Of a DNA stretch of 64,000 nucleotides, positions 16,046 through 29,400 are shown piece after piece. A program made the position numbers and the translations under genes. The notes below the pieces were generated by a model, which saw nothing but the letters and a program-made list of their open reading frames with translations, ran no database searches and had not been told where the DNA came from. This DNA is from Amyelois transitella (lineage: Eukaryota > Arthropoda > Insecta > Lepidoptera > Pyralidae): assembly GCF_032362555.1 (NCBI RefSeq), contig NC_083525.1, positions 7,921,501 to 7,985,500 on the forward strand, given 5' to 3'. Every line of letters starts with the position of its first letter. The stretch's first letter is position 1.

Positions 16046-16554
16046 ATTGTATACAACCATTGGTTCGAACATTCTTTGCTGCATATCATCAGGCATGTTA
16101 CCTGGTGAAAAATCTTCCCTTTGGTGGTGGTCAGGTCAGAAACATCGCAAACTGTTCTAGAAAGTCACAAGCTGTTGCAGTCATTCACAACAGCATTCCA
16201 TGCTGAGAATAAGGGATTGATCATGTAACTAGAAACTAAATGCTTCCACAATTAAATTGCTGAAGATATATGGAAAAAAATATTGATGGTTTTATTTGAG
16301 GCCTAAAACCATATGGCAGAGGGAAGGCCCTGAATATGGATGATGACAAGTTGTTAAAACAATATTAATTAGTAAATAACATGATACATGCATTTTCTTA
16401 AAGTTTCTAAAAGTTCATTTTAAAAATAAATAAAAAAATATAACTTTGCCATCAGTGAATAAAAAAAATATAGAACAACTTTTAATAACAAATCCATAAA
16501 CGCAATAATTAAGGTAGCTTCATGATGCGAACAAAAAACTCAGGTGTAACGTCT

Positions 16555-17350
16555 TACTTGAGTAATGGTACGTAAGAGGCGTTTTGGAGCCTATCCCTTA
16601 GTCGCCTTAGACATCCATGGGAACAAGATGGGACGTATTGTAAAACATCATAATAAATAAGGTTTTGGGAACACACCATTATTAATTTTGTAGCTAAAAT
16701 ATGTAGTCTGGAAGATTTTAAGAAAGAGTGAATATTATATTATTTTAATATTATCTTATGTTATTTTATTTGCGTTACTTATTCAGGAACTGTAAACACT
16801 CGAAATAAACTCCGGACCGGTTGTTAGCCCATGGCCAAAAATAATCCCACGTTTATAAGCGTGTTCTTTAGTCGCCTTTTACGACATCAGTGGAAGAGAG
16901 ATTTAGTAATAAATTTAAGTTTAGGTGTGGACGCAGCCGGGATTAATGCCAGGAGAATGAGTAACATACACACACATAATCACGTTTAACAATTACGGTA
17001 TTAACAGAGCCAACAGTCCAGAAAAAACTGAAAGACCATGTTTATCTTATGATGGAATTGAGATTCAAATAGCGACAGGGTGCAAGCCCATCGCCTATAA
17101 AAATAATCCTAAGTTAAAAGGCCTAAAAGAGGAATCCCAAGTTCATAAGCCTTTCCCTTGATTGACGTTTATAATATGCGAGAGATGCAGCTGGCATACG
17201 CTGTTTTATTCTTCTCTACCAGACCACCATAAAAGTTTCTATTCCCTTAGTCGCCTTTATCGACATCCATGGTAAAGAGTTGTAGTGTGTATAAGAAGAC
17301 TACATCGAATATGAAACACTACTTCTAAGGTGTCAGGAACCACACGGCCA
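16555..17350 (-). repeat. Cluster of degenerate RTE-tailed SINE pieces
   Basis: Separate fragments are visible near 16570-16640, 16815-16905, 16970-17175 and 17235-17350 (blocks CCTTAGTCGCC, GACATCCATGG, GAACCACACGGC). They seem to be several old, partly overlapping copies. I see no exon here. Confidence 0.6.
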
Positions 17351-18700
17351 ATGATGGTGGTATGAGTGTCAATTGATTATATTTAATCTGACGCATACTT
17401 TATTTCAGGGTTGTTCCAGCCTACCTTATGTTTAATTATGTTTTTTTTTTATCCAAGTGTAATTATTATCTAAGTACTCTGAATATCTTAATCTTCAATA
17501 TCACAGGAAGTCTTATCTTTTAATTCAATAATCTGGCATTGTTGTTTGTTGAATGGGCATGTGTATTAAAAGTGATAATAAAATAGCTTATAAGTCTACC
17601 TACTTTTTCCTTCTAGCGTTAGTTTATCCCGGTCAAATCCTCACCTCTTTTTGGACCATGATCCTGGATAGGTAATTCAGGTTTTTAGATGAAGCTAATT
17701 TCGTCTGATCAGCAAATATTTAATAGAAATAGATTTATTTGCAAAATAGGATACAATGTTTCACTTATTGAGGTATCGCTTATATCTTCCAAAGCGCTGG
17801 TTTAGAAGAAGCATGAGAACGAACTACACTGCAGCATTTCCACCGGATGTCAATTTATATACCTATCTGTCACTGGAAAATAAGAAGAATCGCAAATTTA
17901 TAAATTTCCTTGGAAATTTGTAAACTTAAGTACGATTCTAAAAGAGAGATGAATGGAATAATCTTAGGTTGACATTTTCTCTCTTGGTTAATTTATGAAT
18001 TTTCATTTGCATTCGTAAGATTCTAAACACAGACGAGCTTTAAATTCCCGCTATTTTTAAAACACGGCAAATAACACACATGACACAGCTCTCTGGTCGA
18101 TGTTGACAGTGATAGTTTCTTATCTATGTCGCTCATTACGGGTCTACTTTAAAAAAAAAAGAATGAAATAGATGATGTCAGTGTAAAATGAATGGAAATT
18201 ATTCTGATCTCCGATGTTGTGTTTATTCTTAATAAATATATCTGACCGATAATAATTGCAATTTTTTTTTTATAAAATTATCTATCAACATCCTGCGGAA
18301 ATTAATCGCCTTGTGTGCTGATTAAAAACTACTTAACTCATTAAAAATAGATTGAGCGCATGTGCGCTTTTTGGCCAAGTCTTACTAGCTTAAAAAAAGA
18401 TCCGTGGATTTCGAAGGAGACTATATCAATTGAAATTATATTCTATAATCAATGAAAATCTTGATTAACACAATCTACAGATCTTAGACACCCGCGGACC
18501 CCTCTCCAGAGAGGTGAGGATGCAACCGGGACTAATGTGATGACGATTTTGTACCTAAGCATAGTAAATCCCTAAGACGGATTGGTGATTAGAAGGTGGT
18601 AGCATTAATTCTTTGGCCTCTGGCAAGTTCAAGTTACAAGCTGCCTGTAATAGATTCCTGGCTTTCAAGTCAGCAGCATAAGTCAGCAGTTAAGTACGAA
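17351..18700. other. Intergenic region, no gene seen
   Basis: AT-rich sequence. A LINE 3'-UTR-like piece lies at 17735-17880 (AATAGATTTATTTGCAAAAT, minus orientation; relatives at 35690, 38670, 52390 and 62405). A repeat of the GTGAGGATGCAACCGGGACT type lies at about 18505-18545. Nothing else is recognised. Confidence 0.5.
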
Positions 18701-18707
18701 TGAAGAA

Positions 18708-18832
18708 GAACATGAAGAGAGTTATGAATGTGGATGAAGCAAAGGAAGTATGCAGGGATCGTGGCAAGTGGAAAGAGGTAGTCTCTGCCTACCCCTCCGG
18801 GAAAGAGGCGTGAGTTTATGTATGTATGTATG
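18708..18832 (+). mobile_element. RTE-like LINE, 3'-end fragment
   Basis: It encodes the LINE C-terminus ([20 protein letters not shown], then YPSGKEA stop) followed by TTTATGTATGTATGTATGTA. Confidence 0.85.
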
Positions 18833-19424
18833 TAAGTACGAATGAAAGAAAATGGACTGGACACCTAAGTATTTGCGTGTGTTGCCGCTTTTTCTGCACT
18901 GACGCTTTGGAAGAGGCACTTAATTTAAGGTAATTAATTCGACGCTAATAAATGTAATGACAATTATTAAGTGATGTTCGAAATGTCCCATAATAATAAA
19001 TAAAAGAATTGTATTAAATAATACCTTATGTCATAAAACAGAAAATCGAGTTTGAGCTGAATTTGATACGAATGTCTTGTTAACTTCTTACATAAAAACA
19101 AGACAGGGTTGTATAACAAAGAATGAATGTGAATGAAGGTAAATTCCCTCCAGAAATTTATATAAAGGTCGTTGCTCATTTGCACGAACCCACTTACGCG
19201 CAGCGATGCCAATCGGGGTATTGAGTACACGTATTGGACGAAAGAACAATCGAAAATGCCACTTAATGATGCACGGGGTTGAAGCAAAGGAATGATAGTA
19301 CACAAAATTAGGGCTCGACCGCCCAAGGTAAGATCTTTCGCCTGCCTGGGTTTACTTAGGTATTTTTTTAAGGTTTGTAACGATGTTATTTCCGGAGGTT
19401 GTAATAATGAATCAAATCAAATAA

Positions 19425-19628
19425 TAATGAAGCCCTCAAGGTTGAATAATTTTCTCCGTTGTTTTCACATTTTCTATTATTTCTTTGAGGTGTTATATAG
19501 CCTAAAGCCTTCTTCGATAAATGGTCTATTTAACACAACAATAAGTTTTGAATTCGAACCAGTAGTTCCTGAGATTAGCGCGTTCAAACAAACAAACAAA
19601 CTCTTCAGCTTTATAATATTAGTATAGA
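19425..19628 (-). mobile_element. Helitron-like nonautonomous element, 3'-truncated
   Basis: On the minus strand it begins at the TCTATACTAATATTATAAAG end and runs through AAACTCTTCAGC/GCGCTAATCTCAGGAACTAC to the CCTTGAGGGCTTC block. The CTAG end is missing. Confidence 0.75.
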
Positions 19629-19648
19629 CTAGATGTGCTGTATAATAC

Positions 19649-20214
19649 AGGGTGACTTTTAATTCAACTGCATAAATTTAACTGTTAAGTGTACTCATCT
19701 AAAGGATATTTAAAAACGTTAAAAGAAAATATCGGTTCATATTTCAGAAAGTACGAAAAAAAATAAAAGTATCAAAATCCGCGATCCTAAATAGACGATC
19801 CTAAAGCGACGCGTAAGATTCAGAGGTCAACGACACAATTCATTCAGGTACCCAATGTCCGACAGACCACCAATGATCGACACATAAAAAGTAAAATAAA
19901 AAAAGGATATAAGTAGGTACTAATGTTGTGTATTTGAACGTAAACGAAGCATAGGTTTAGACAAGGTTCATCCAGCTCTCATTGCAAGTGTAGCTGAGCG
20001 ATCTCGACAACTTTGTACTTTACTTGATCTTGATACTAGAAAAATAATTTATTTTTCAGACATTTATTTACATGTTAAGTTTTAATTTCTTTTTGTAGTA
20101 TAGGTTATGTGAAAATGATGACGTTTAATTTAAATAAAAATAGGCTCAAACGGCTCAGAAGCATGGGTATAGTCTAAGTTTAAAAGGATGCAGTTGTTTT
20201 AAATGTCACCCGGT
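19649..20214 (+). mobile_element. Mariner-like MITE with CAGGGTGAC/GTCACCC inverted ends
   Basis: The left end CAGGGTGACTTTTAATTCAA and the right end (...TTTAAATGTCACCCG) are imperfect inverted repeats of ~25 bp, flanked by TA on both sides. No coding frame is seen inside. A second copy is at 51855-52176 on the other strand. Confidence 0.75.
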
Positions 20215-20418
20215 ATTATATATATTTATTTAATTGGAGTATATATTTATATATATAATTTATTTGGTCGTCGCCTCACCTATAAATGTGGGAGCGGCGC
20301 CGAACAAGTGGGCTCCGACCTTTATCTTGCCATCGAAATCACTTAGGACTGAATTACATCAATCATTAATATACCTAAGGAATTAGTTTCATCCACTTAT
20401 AATCTGTAACACTGATAG

Positions 20419-20450
20419 TTAATAAAGCGTTGTTTGGCTACACAATCAGT
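20419..20450 (+). promoter_or_regulatory. Candidate core promoter of protease 1
   Basis: A TATA-like TTAATAAA at 20419-20426 is followed about 26 bp later by ATCAGT (20445-20450), a match to the arthropod initiator. The start codon is 15 bp further on, giving a very short 5' UTR. Confidence 0.5.
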
Positions 20451-20464
20451 ATTGTCGCGACACC

Positions 20465-23400
20465 ATGGCGGGAAAGGCTGCTTTGGTCTTCTTGCTCGCC
20501 TTGATTGGTGTCTCGGTAAGTTTCTTTTGTAGTTTTTTTTTTAAATAAAAAGGTCCAATAACCATTATCCAACCTGGATGTCTATGGTAATGTTCCAGCT
20601 TAAAATGGCTTCCATGCGGTAAAAAAAAATTGTGTGCCAGCTGTTTCTGTTCCCGTCGTCTGTAAAAGTCTATCAAGGGAAAGGTTGATTCTTCTTTTAG
20701 GCGATAGCAACCTGTCACTATTTGAATCTATACTATATGTAATCTATACTAATATAATAAATCTGAAGAGTTTGTTTGTTTGTTTGTGCGCGCTAATCTC
20801 AGAAACTACTGGTTCGAATTGAAAACTTCTTTTTGCGTTGAATATACCATTTATCGAAGAAGGCTTTAGGCTATATAACATCTTGCTGCAACTCTAAGGA
20901 GCAAAGAAATAATAGAAAATGTGAAAACAACGGGGAAAATTATACATCCTTGAACGCTTCAATAATGCCCAAAATAACTATTCCACGCGGATGAAGTAGC
21001 GGGCACAGCTAGTTAAGAATAGAATAGAATATAATAGGACCGCTGACCTTTGTGATTCTACTTGCATACTATTGTAGCGGGTATTAGGTTAAGTTTAAAA
21101 TTTGTATAATAATTAATATGTAAAGATTTTTATTATTTGTAAATTATATCGTATTTAAGTTTCTGCTGAGTCCGGCCCCTAGAATACGGTCCTGTCTCTT
21201 AATAGAATACCTAGCGCCTGGCAATTTGAAATCGCGGAGTCTTCTATGAATTTCGTTGCGTTTTAGTTCGATAGTTTTTTGTTTCCTTTCACATTTTTTC
21301 CATCATTTATTTTTTATGTTAGTGTATTGTATAAATAACATCCAATATACATATATTTATTTTGTAAATAGTATTTTTCTTTACATAATTCGCAAGTTGC
21401 TATACTATATGTAATTAAGGTATTTCTTCATGTTGATTTACCAACTCTTGTCTTAGGCTGACCCTGGGGTCCACCTTAGCTCTGCCAAAAAGGATCGAGC
21501 TCGGAATGATGAAATGTATTTAGATATTTAAACGGCGTAGTTTATGTGCCGTGTGGTTCCCGGCACAAATAAAAAAAAGAATAGGACCACTCCATCTCGT
21601 CATCGTCCATCTCATCCCATGGATGTCGTAAAAGGCGACTAAGGGATAGGCTAATAAACTTGGGATTCTTTTTTTAGGCGATGGGCTAGCAACCTGTCAC
21701 TGTTTGAATCTAAATTCCATCATAAAGCCAAACAGCTGAACGTGGCCATTCAGTCTTTTCAAGACTGTTGGCTCTGCCTACCCCGCAAGGGATATAGACG
21801 TGATTATATGTATGTATGTAGTATTCCAATAATTTTGGCCACATCATCCTTCGTCCATTATTCCTGGTTGCGTCCTCACCTCGCTTGAGAGGACTTCGCA
21901 GTAGACATGTATGCCACAATTCTGAACTGTTTACTCAGGTATATTTTGCAGGATAACCTAACCCATTTTCAAACAGGGTTATAACATCCAGTTGCCTGTA
22001 TTTAAAACTGTGTGTTGGTAAAAATAAAGAAAAACTTTAATAAAAAACTTAATACATAAAAATATCCTAACTTCAATTCGTCTTAAATAATTGTTGTGAA
22101 ATTTAACAAAAGAAGAACATCATTTTTCATTTTAATTTTTTTTTTATTTTTCTTAGCGGCCAGTGCGCTATACAACTTTAAACAGCCTGAATGTGTACGG
22201 TTCCTCACGATAATTTCCGACTTCATAAAAGCATCGGTTAGTCAATCAGACATAGTTCTTCTTGGCTACTCTTCATCCTCTCTCGATGAAATTCTCGTCT
22301 TTTTGGAGACGAGCCCAGGGTGCGCATTTTGACTATAATCTAGATTGGAAGTCAACGACTACAAAATAATATAATTTCTTACTCCAAATCTAGTTTCTTG
22401 ATAGGTGTGGGATCTTCTGTGGCGCAGCGGTAATACGCTTGTCTGTGACACCGGAGGTCCCGGGTTCGAATCCCGGCCAGGGCATAATGAGAAAATAACT
22501 TTTTCTGATTGGTCTAGGTTTTGGATATTTATCTATATAAGTATTTATTATAAAATAAAGTATCGTTGAGTTAGTATCTCGTAACACAAGTCTCGAACTT
22601 ACTTCGAGGCTAACTCAATCTGTGTAATTTGTCCCGTATATATTTATATATTTGTCCCGTATATATTAGTGTTCGAGTTTACAAACAAATTGTATATAAA
22701 CTCTTGAACGATCGCTTTCAGGTGTCGGCTGAATCCCTGTTATCATTCCCAGAGGATGCGAGAAGTGGTAAGTGATATTTTGTTCACATCTATACTAATA
22801 TTATAAAGCTGAAGAGTCAGTTTGTTTATTTTGAACGCGCTAATCTCAGAAACTACTGGTTCTAATTGAAAAATTATTTTTGCGTTGAATAGACCATTTA
22901 TCGAGGAAGGCTTTATCTATGTTGTTGATATTATAAAGCTGAAGAGTTTGTTTGTTTGTTTGAACGCGCTAATCTCAGGTAAGTAGTACTGGTTCAAATG
23001 GAAAAATTCTTTTTGTGTTGAGTAAACCATTTATCGAGGAAGGCTTTATTTATGTTGTTGATATTATAAAGTTGAAGAGTTTGTTTGTTTGTTTGAACGC
23101 GCTAATCTCAGGAAGTACTGGTTCAAATTGAAACACTATTTTTGTGTTGAATAGACCATTTATCGAGGAAGACTTTACGCTATATAACATGACGCTGCAA
23201 CTATTAGGAGCAAAGAAATAATGGAAAATGTGAAAAAATTATCGCGGAAAATTATTCATCCTTGAAAAATTATTTTAGGGTTTGCTTCTAATTCTTTCTT
23301 GCCCTCTTCATTGTCTTTTTGTAAATTTATATTTTATTCAGGTCTAATAGAAATTAATGGAATTTAAAATTAGCCTTTTTGTATTAATAATTAGGCCGGT

Positions 23401-26400
23401 ATCTTATCATGCAATGTTTTAATCTTGTCAAATACTTACATGCGCTTAAGATATTAACACTTATGATACTTATATTTTACGATATATGTATTTATGACAT
23501 TTCTCGTTGTAAAATGAGAATGATGTTTTTTTAAAATATCATGGTCTCACGCTGGACGCTATAGCTGATTAGCTGCTCAAATCTTCTATTTATGTTTTCC
23601 AATTCTTCTATTGTGTCATGTGGTTCCCGGCAGCAAACGAAAAAAGAATAGAACCACTCCATCTTTTTCAAATGAATGTCGTAAAAGGCGACTAAGATGT
23701 AGGCATGTAAACTTGAGATTCTTCTATTAGGCGATGGGCTACCAACCTGTCACTATTTGAATTTCAATTTAACATTAAGGCCGTAATAGTTGAACGTGTC
23801 CTATTGGTCATTTCGAGACTGTTGGCTCTGTCTACCCCGCAAGGGATATAGACGTGATTATAAGTATGTATGTAATTCTTCTATCTTGAAGATCACCGAA
23901 TATTCTTCTTTAAAAAAAAATAAAAATAAACAAAAGATTCTTCTTCCCCTTCTTCCCCAGGTGCCCGTATAGTCTCAGGATGGGAGGCGGAAGAGGGTCA
24001 GTTCCCGTTTCAGCTGTCACTGCGCATGGTAAACCCCGCAGGGGGGGTCACGGCTTGCGGCGCCTCCATAGTTCATCCTGAATGGGCCATCACAGCGGCA
24101 CATTGTACTGCTACGTAAGTCTACATGCATATAGTCACGTCTATATCCCTTGCGGGGTAGACAGAGCCAACGGTCTTGATGGGCCACGTTCAGATGTTGT
24201 TTTGGGTTAGTGATAGAATTAAGATTCTAATAGTGACAGGTTGCTAGCTCATGGCCTAAAAGAAGAATCTCAACATACATACATAAATGATCACGTCTAT
24301 ATCCGTAGCGGGGTAGACAGAGCCACCAGTCTTGAAAAGACTGATAGGCCACGCTCAGCTGTTTGGCTTAGTGATAGAATTGAGATTGAATCGAATCTCA
24401 ATATACAAGCAAATCCCTCTTAGTCGCCTTTTACGACATCCATGGGAAAGAAATGGAGTAGTACTATTCTTTTGTCTATTGGTGCCGGGAATCACACGGC
24501 CCATATTTTGATTTTTATGATCTATATTCTTTTTTGTGAACTCAATTGCTGTGACCTGTAGATACTTAATTTGCATCAAACCTTGTCTGTTTGTCCTTAA
24601 CAGTCGTATCTCGGTGATCGTCCGCGCAGGCGCCGTCAACCTAACCAGGCCGTACTATATCTTCGAGACTACTGAGTATTACAATCACCCCCTTTACAAC
24701 GAAGCCCTGCAGGGCTTGGTTCAGCCTAATGATATCGGGGTCGTCAGATTTAACAGACAACTCGTTTTTAATGGTAAGTTGAATTGGTGTTGTGCCGTGC
24801 GGTTCCAAAAAAGAATAGGACCACTCCGTCTCTTTCCCATGGATGTCGTAAAAGGCGACTAAGGGATAGGCTTATAAAATTGCGTTCATTTTTTTTTGGC
24901 GATGGGCTAGCAACCTGTCACTATTTGGATCACAATTCCATCATTAAGCCGAGCAGCTGAATGTGGCCGTTCAGTCTTTTCGAGACTTTTGGCTCTGTCT
25001 ATCCCGTAGGGGATATAGACGTGACTATATGTTGAATTGGTCTTTTTTAACTTATGTTGTGAGAATTTGTTTGTTTAACCGCGGTTTATTTCATAAGAAT
25101 AGGTACAACTAATATTAATTAATTAATTAATAATAATAAAAAAACTATTCTAAATTACATACATACAGTCACGTCTATATCCTTTGCGGGGTAGACAGAG
25201 CCAACAGTCTTGAAAAGACGGATAGGCCACGTTCAGCTTTTTGGCTTGATCATCGAATTGGGATACAAATAGTGACAGGTTGCTAGCCCATCGCCTAATA
25301 GAAGAATCCCAAAAGTAGTTTATATGTTATTCTGGATCTTCAGCTACCTACATAACAAATTTCATCGTAATCGGTTCAGTAGTTTTTGCGTGAAAGAGTA
25401 ACAAACATCCATACTACTAGACATACTCACAAACCTTTACATCTATACTAATATTATAAAGCTGAAGAGTTTGTTTGTTTGTTTGATTGTTTGTTTGTTT
25501 GAACGCGCTAATCTCAGCAACTATTGGTTCGAATTGAAAAATTATTTTTGCGTTAAATAGACCATTTATCGAGTAAGGCTTCAGGCTATATAACATCACG
25601 CTGCAATTTTTAGGAGCGAAGAAATAATGGAAAATGTGACAAAAACGGGGAAAATATTCATCCTTGAGGGCTTCAATGATGCCCAAAATAACTATTCCAC
25701 GCGGACGAAGTTGCGGGCACAGCTAGTTTATAATATTAAGTAGGATAAAATAGTAATGTATCTTTTGCAATTTCAGATAGAGTCGCGCCAATCAGAGTGC
25801 AGCGTTCGGATGACAGGAACCGGAACTACGCCGGCCTCAGGCTCACTGCTAGTGGATGGGGGCTCACCTGGACTCAGGGTAAGCCTTCGAGAAATGTATA
25901 TCGCGGTCCTATTTTAACTTGAGCAACGCGACAAGGATAGCTTTATGTTTCTGGTCGATTGAAGTTTTGTCTTGTTTTCGACATTTGGTTCTTTAGTTTG
26001 ATATTGGAAGGCAGCTGCTGGATCTGACTGACTGACTTTCCCACCCTGGTTCCTAGTAAGTAAGTAAATGCTTTATTGTTCACTAAAGGAGTACTTTACA
26101 AATATTAAACAGTAGTACAGTGCAAAGGCGGGCTTATCCCTAAGTGGGATCTCTTCCAGCCAACCTGACTATAAGAGGATCGCACACATAATTGACGCAA
26201 GGGTGAACAACAGTTCATACATATAAAATATATAAACATGTGCCGTGTGGTTCCCGGCACCAATACAAAAAACAATAGGACCACTCCATCTTTTTCCCAT
26301 GGATGTCGATAAAGGCGACTAAGGGATAGGCTTATAAACTTGGGATTCTTTTTTAGGCGATGGGCTGGCAACCTGTCACTATTTGAATCTCAATTCTATC

Positions 26401-29400
26401 ATTAAGCCAAATAGCTGAACTTGGCCATTCAGTCTATTCGCGACTGTTGGCTCTGTCTACCCCGCAAGGGATATAGACGTGACCATATGTATGTATGTAT
26501 GTATAAACATGTATGTATACTAAAATAAATTAAGAACCAATTCAAGACTTGAGAAAGAATTTATTAAGATTATTTTTAATGAATAAGAAGAAGTGGACAA
26601 TTTTATATAAAGAGGCAGTTTATTCATAAGGCGTGCAGCCAACTCGGAAAATGACTTACCGTTAGTCAAGTAAGTAGTGGTAGGCATGCCTTGGACTGTT
26701 CTGCTAAGACGTTACAATCGGGGCAAATGTTAAGAAGATCATAAACATACTCGTATCTAACTTCGAAATTTTTCTTCAGGCAGTTCACCAGAAAACCTTA
26801 ACTGGGTGTACCTGAGTGGCACCAGCAATCCTGAATGCTCTTCAGCATTCGGCGGCAGCTCCATCATCCAGGATTCCACGATTTGCGCCAGAGGGTACAA
26901 CTTGACCACTCAGTCTACTTGTTCCGTAAGTATAAAGATAAAACACTTTATTGCACTGTTTATTTTTTTATTTATTTATTTATTTACATAGATACATAAT
27001 ACATTATATTATTCCGCAAGGGATATAGACGTGACCATATGTATGAATGTATGTATGTACAAACATATATTCACGTCTATATCCCTTGTGGGGTAGACAG
27101 TGCCAACAGTCTTGAAAAGACTGATAGGCCACGTTCAGCTTTTGGCTTGATGATAGAATTGAGATTCAAATAGTGACAGGTTGCTAGCCCATCGCCTAAA
27201 AGAAGAATCCCAAGTTTATAAGCCTACCCCTTAGTCGCCTTTTACGACATCCATGGAAACGAATCCATCTCTTTCCCACGGATGTTGTAAAATGCGACTA
27301 AGGGATAGGCTTACAAACTTGGGATTCCTTTTTAGGCGATATATAGCGACGTCTGTATTCCGCAAGGGATACAGACGTGGCTATATGTATGTATGTAGAT
27401 AGATAGATATATAAACACTTTATTGTACCATAAGAGTAGACATACAAAAATACCGTGAGAATATTTATGGTCGTATTTTCATAAAAACTTTTTTGGGTAC
27501 TTAATCCCTTTTGCGTTTGGTAATACCCGTGGGAAGAAAAAATACGCGCTGGCATAAAGCATCACACCTGATCGCGTCCTCCCGTCTCTGGAGAGGAAAA
27601 CCAAACTATGTAGATACCTAACTACATACATACATACATAAAATCACGTCTCTTTCCCGGAGGGGTAGGTAGAGACTACCTCTTTCCACTTGCCACGATC
27701 TCTGCATACTTCCTTCGCTTCATCCACATTCATAACTCTCTTCATGCAAGCTCGGCGGTTTCGGGTACTTTTGACCTGACCCTTCACCAGGACGTCCTTA
27801 ATTTGATCAAGATACGTTCGTCTAGGTCTTCCTACTCCGACCTTTCCCTCCACACTCTCCTTGTATATCTGCTTAGTCAACCTGCTTTCATTCATCCTCT
27901 CCACATGACCGAACCATCTTAACATACCCTTTTCTATTACATACATACATACATACATACGGTCACGGCTATATCCCTTGCGGGGTAGACAGAGCCATAG
28001 TCTTGAAAATACTGAATGGCCACGTTCAGCTATTTGGCTTAATGATAGAATTGAGATTCAAATAGTGACAGGTTGCTAGCCCATCGCCTAAAAGAAGAAT
28101 ACCAAGTTTTTAAGCCCATCCCTTAGTCGCCTTTTACGACATCCACGGGAAAGAGATGGAGTGGTCCTATTCTTTTTTGTATTGGCGCCCGGAACCACAC
28201 GGCACCCTTTTCTATTCCTGTAACTAACATAATGTTTTATGCGCAGGGTGACAGCGGCGGTCCACTCACCGTGATCGATGAGGACGGCCAGCCTACCCTG
28301 GTGGGGGTAGCTTCCTTCGTGTCAGCTGCTGGGTGCCACGCCGATTTCCCAGCTGGTAAAGAAACAATAACATCATAATCCTACACCCTAAGTGGTGAAG
28401 TGGTATCTGACAACAAATTAAAGGCAAAAGCTTTCAAACTAGGAATTCTCTTTTAATCGATAGGCTAGGAACTTGTCGCTATCTGAATCTCAAAATAATT
28501 ACATCACAAAACCATGCAGCTGAACCTTAGCCTTTTTAAGTAAGAAAGAAGAAGTTATTGCCTCCGTATATGTGTGTACTATTCGGATTTCCGCGACTCA
28601 ATGAGATTGGAGGTGATAACCATTAGCTAATAAATTGTATTAAAAAGTTATTTTATTAAGTTCTAAATTTGTTTCAGGTTTCATCCGCCCTGGTCACTAC
28701 CAAGATTGGTTTTTACAAGTGACAGGCATAGATTTTGATTGGGATTACGAAGAGCCAACTACGCCACAGCCGGAACCGGAACCTGAGCCAGAACCAGAAC
28801 CAGAACCAGAACCGGAACCGGAACCTGAACCTGAGCCAGAACCAGAACCGGAACCGGAGCCTGAGCCTGAGCCAGAACCCGAGCCAGAACCCGAGCCAGA
28901 ACCTGAACCAGAACCTGAGCCAGAACCAGAGCCGGAACCGGAACCGGAACCTGAGCCAGAACCAGAGCCAGAACCAGAACCGGAACCTGAACCAGAACCT
29001 GAGCCAGAACCAGAACCTGAGCCAGAACCAGAGCCTGAACCAGAACCGGAACCTGAGCCAGAACCAGAACCTGAGCCAGAACCCGAACCCGAACCCGAAC
29101 CCGAACCCGAACCCGAACCCGAACCCGAACCCGAACCCGAACCCGAACCCGAACCCGAACCCGAACCCGAACCCGAACCCGAACCCGAACCCGAACCCGA
29201 ACCCGAACCCGAACCCGAACCCGAACCCGAACCCGAACCCGAACCCGAACCCGAACCCGAACCCGAACCCGAACCCGAACCCGAACCTGAGCCTGAGCCT
29301 GAGCCAGAACCCGAACCAGAAACAGAAGAAAGTGGTGAGAGTTCTGAAACTAATGAAAGTGATGATAGCTCCGAATCTGAAAGTTCCGAATCACAGAATG

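Noticed and set aside
18967-19326. 119-residue minus-strand frame
   Set aside because: No family resemblance, no splice context; it lies in repeat-rich AT sequence next to a Helitron-like element.
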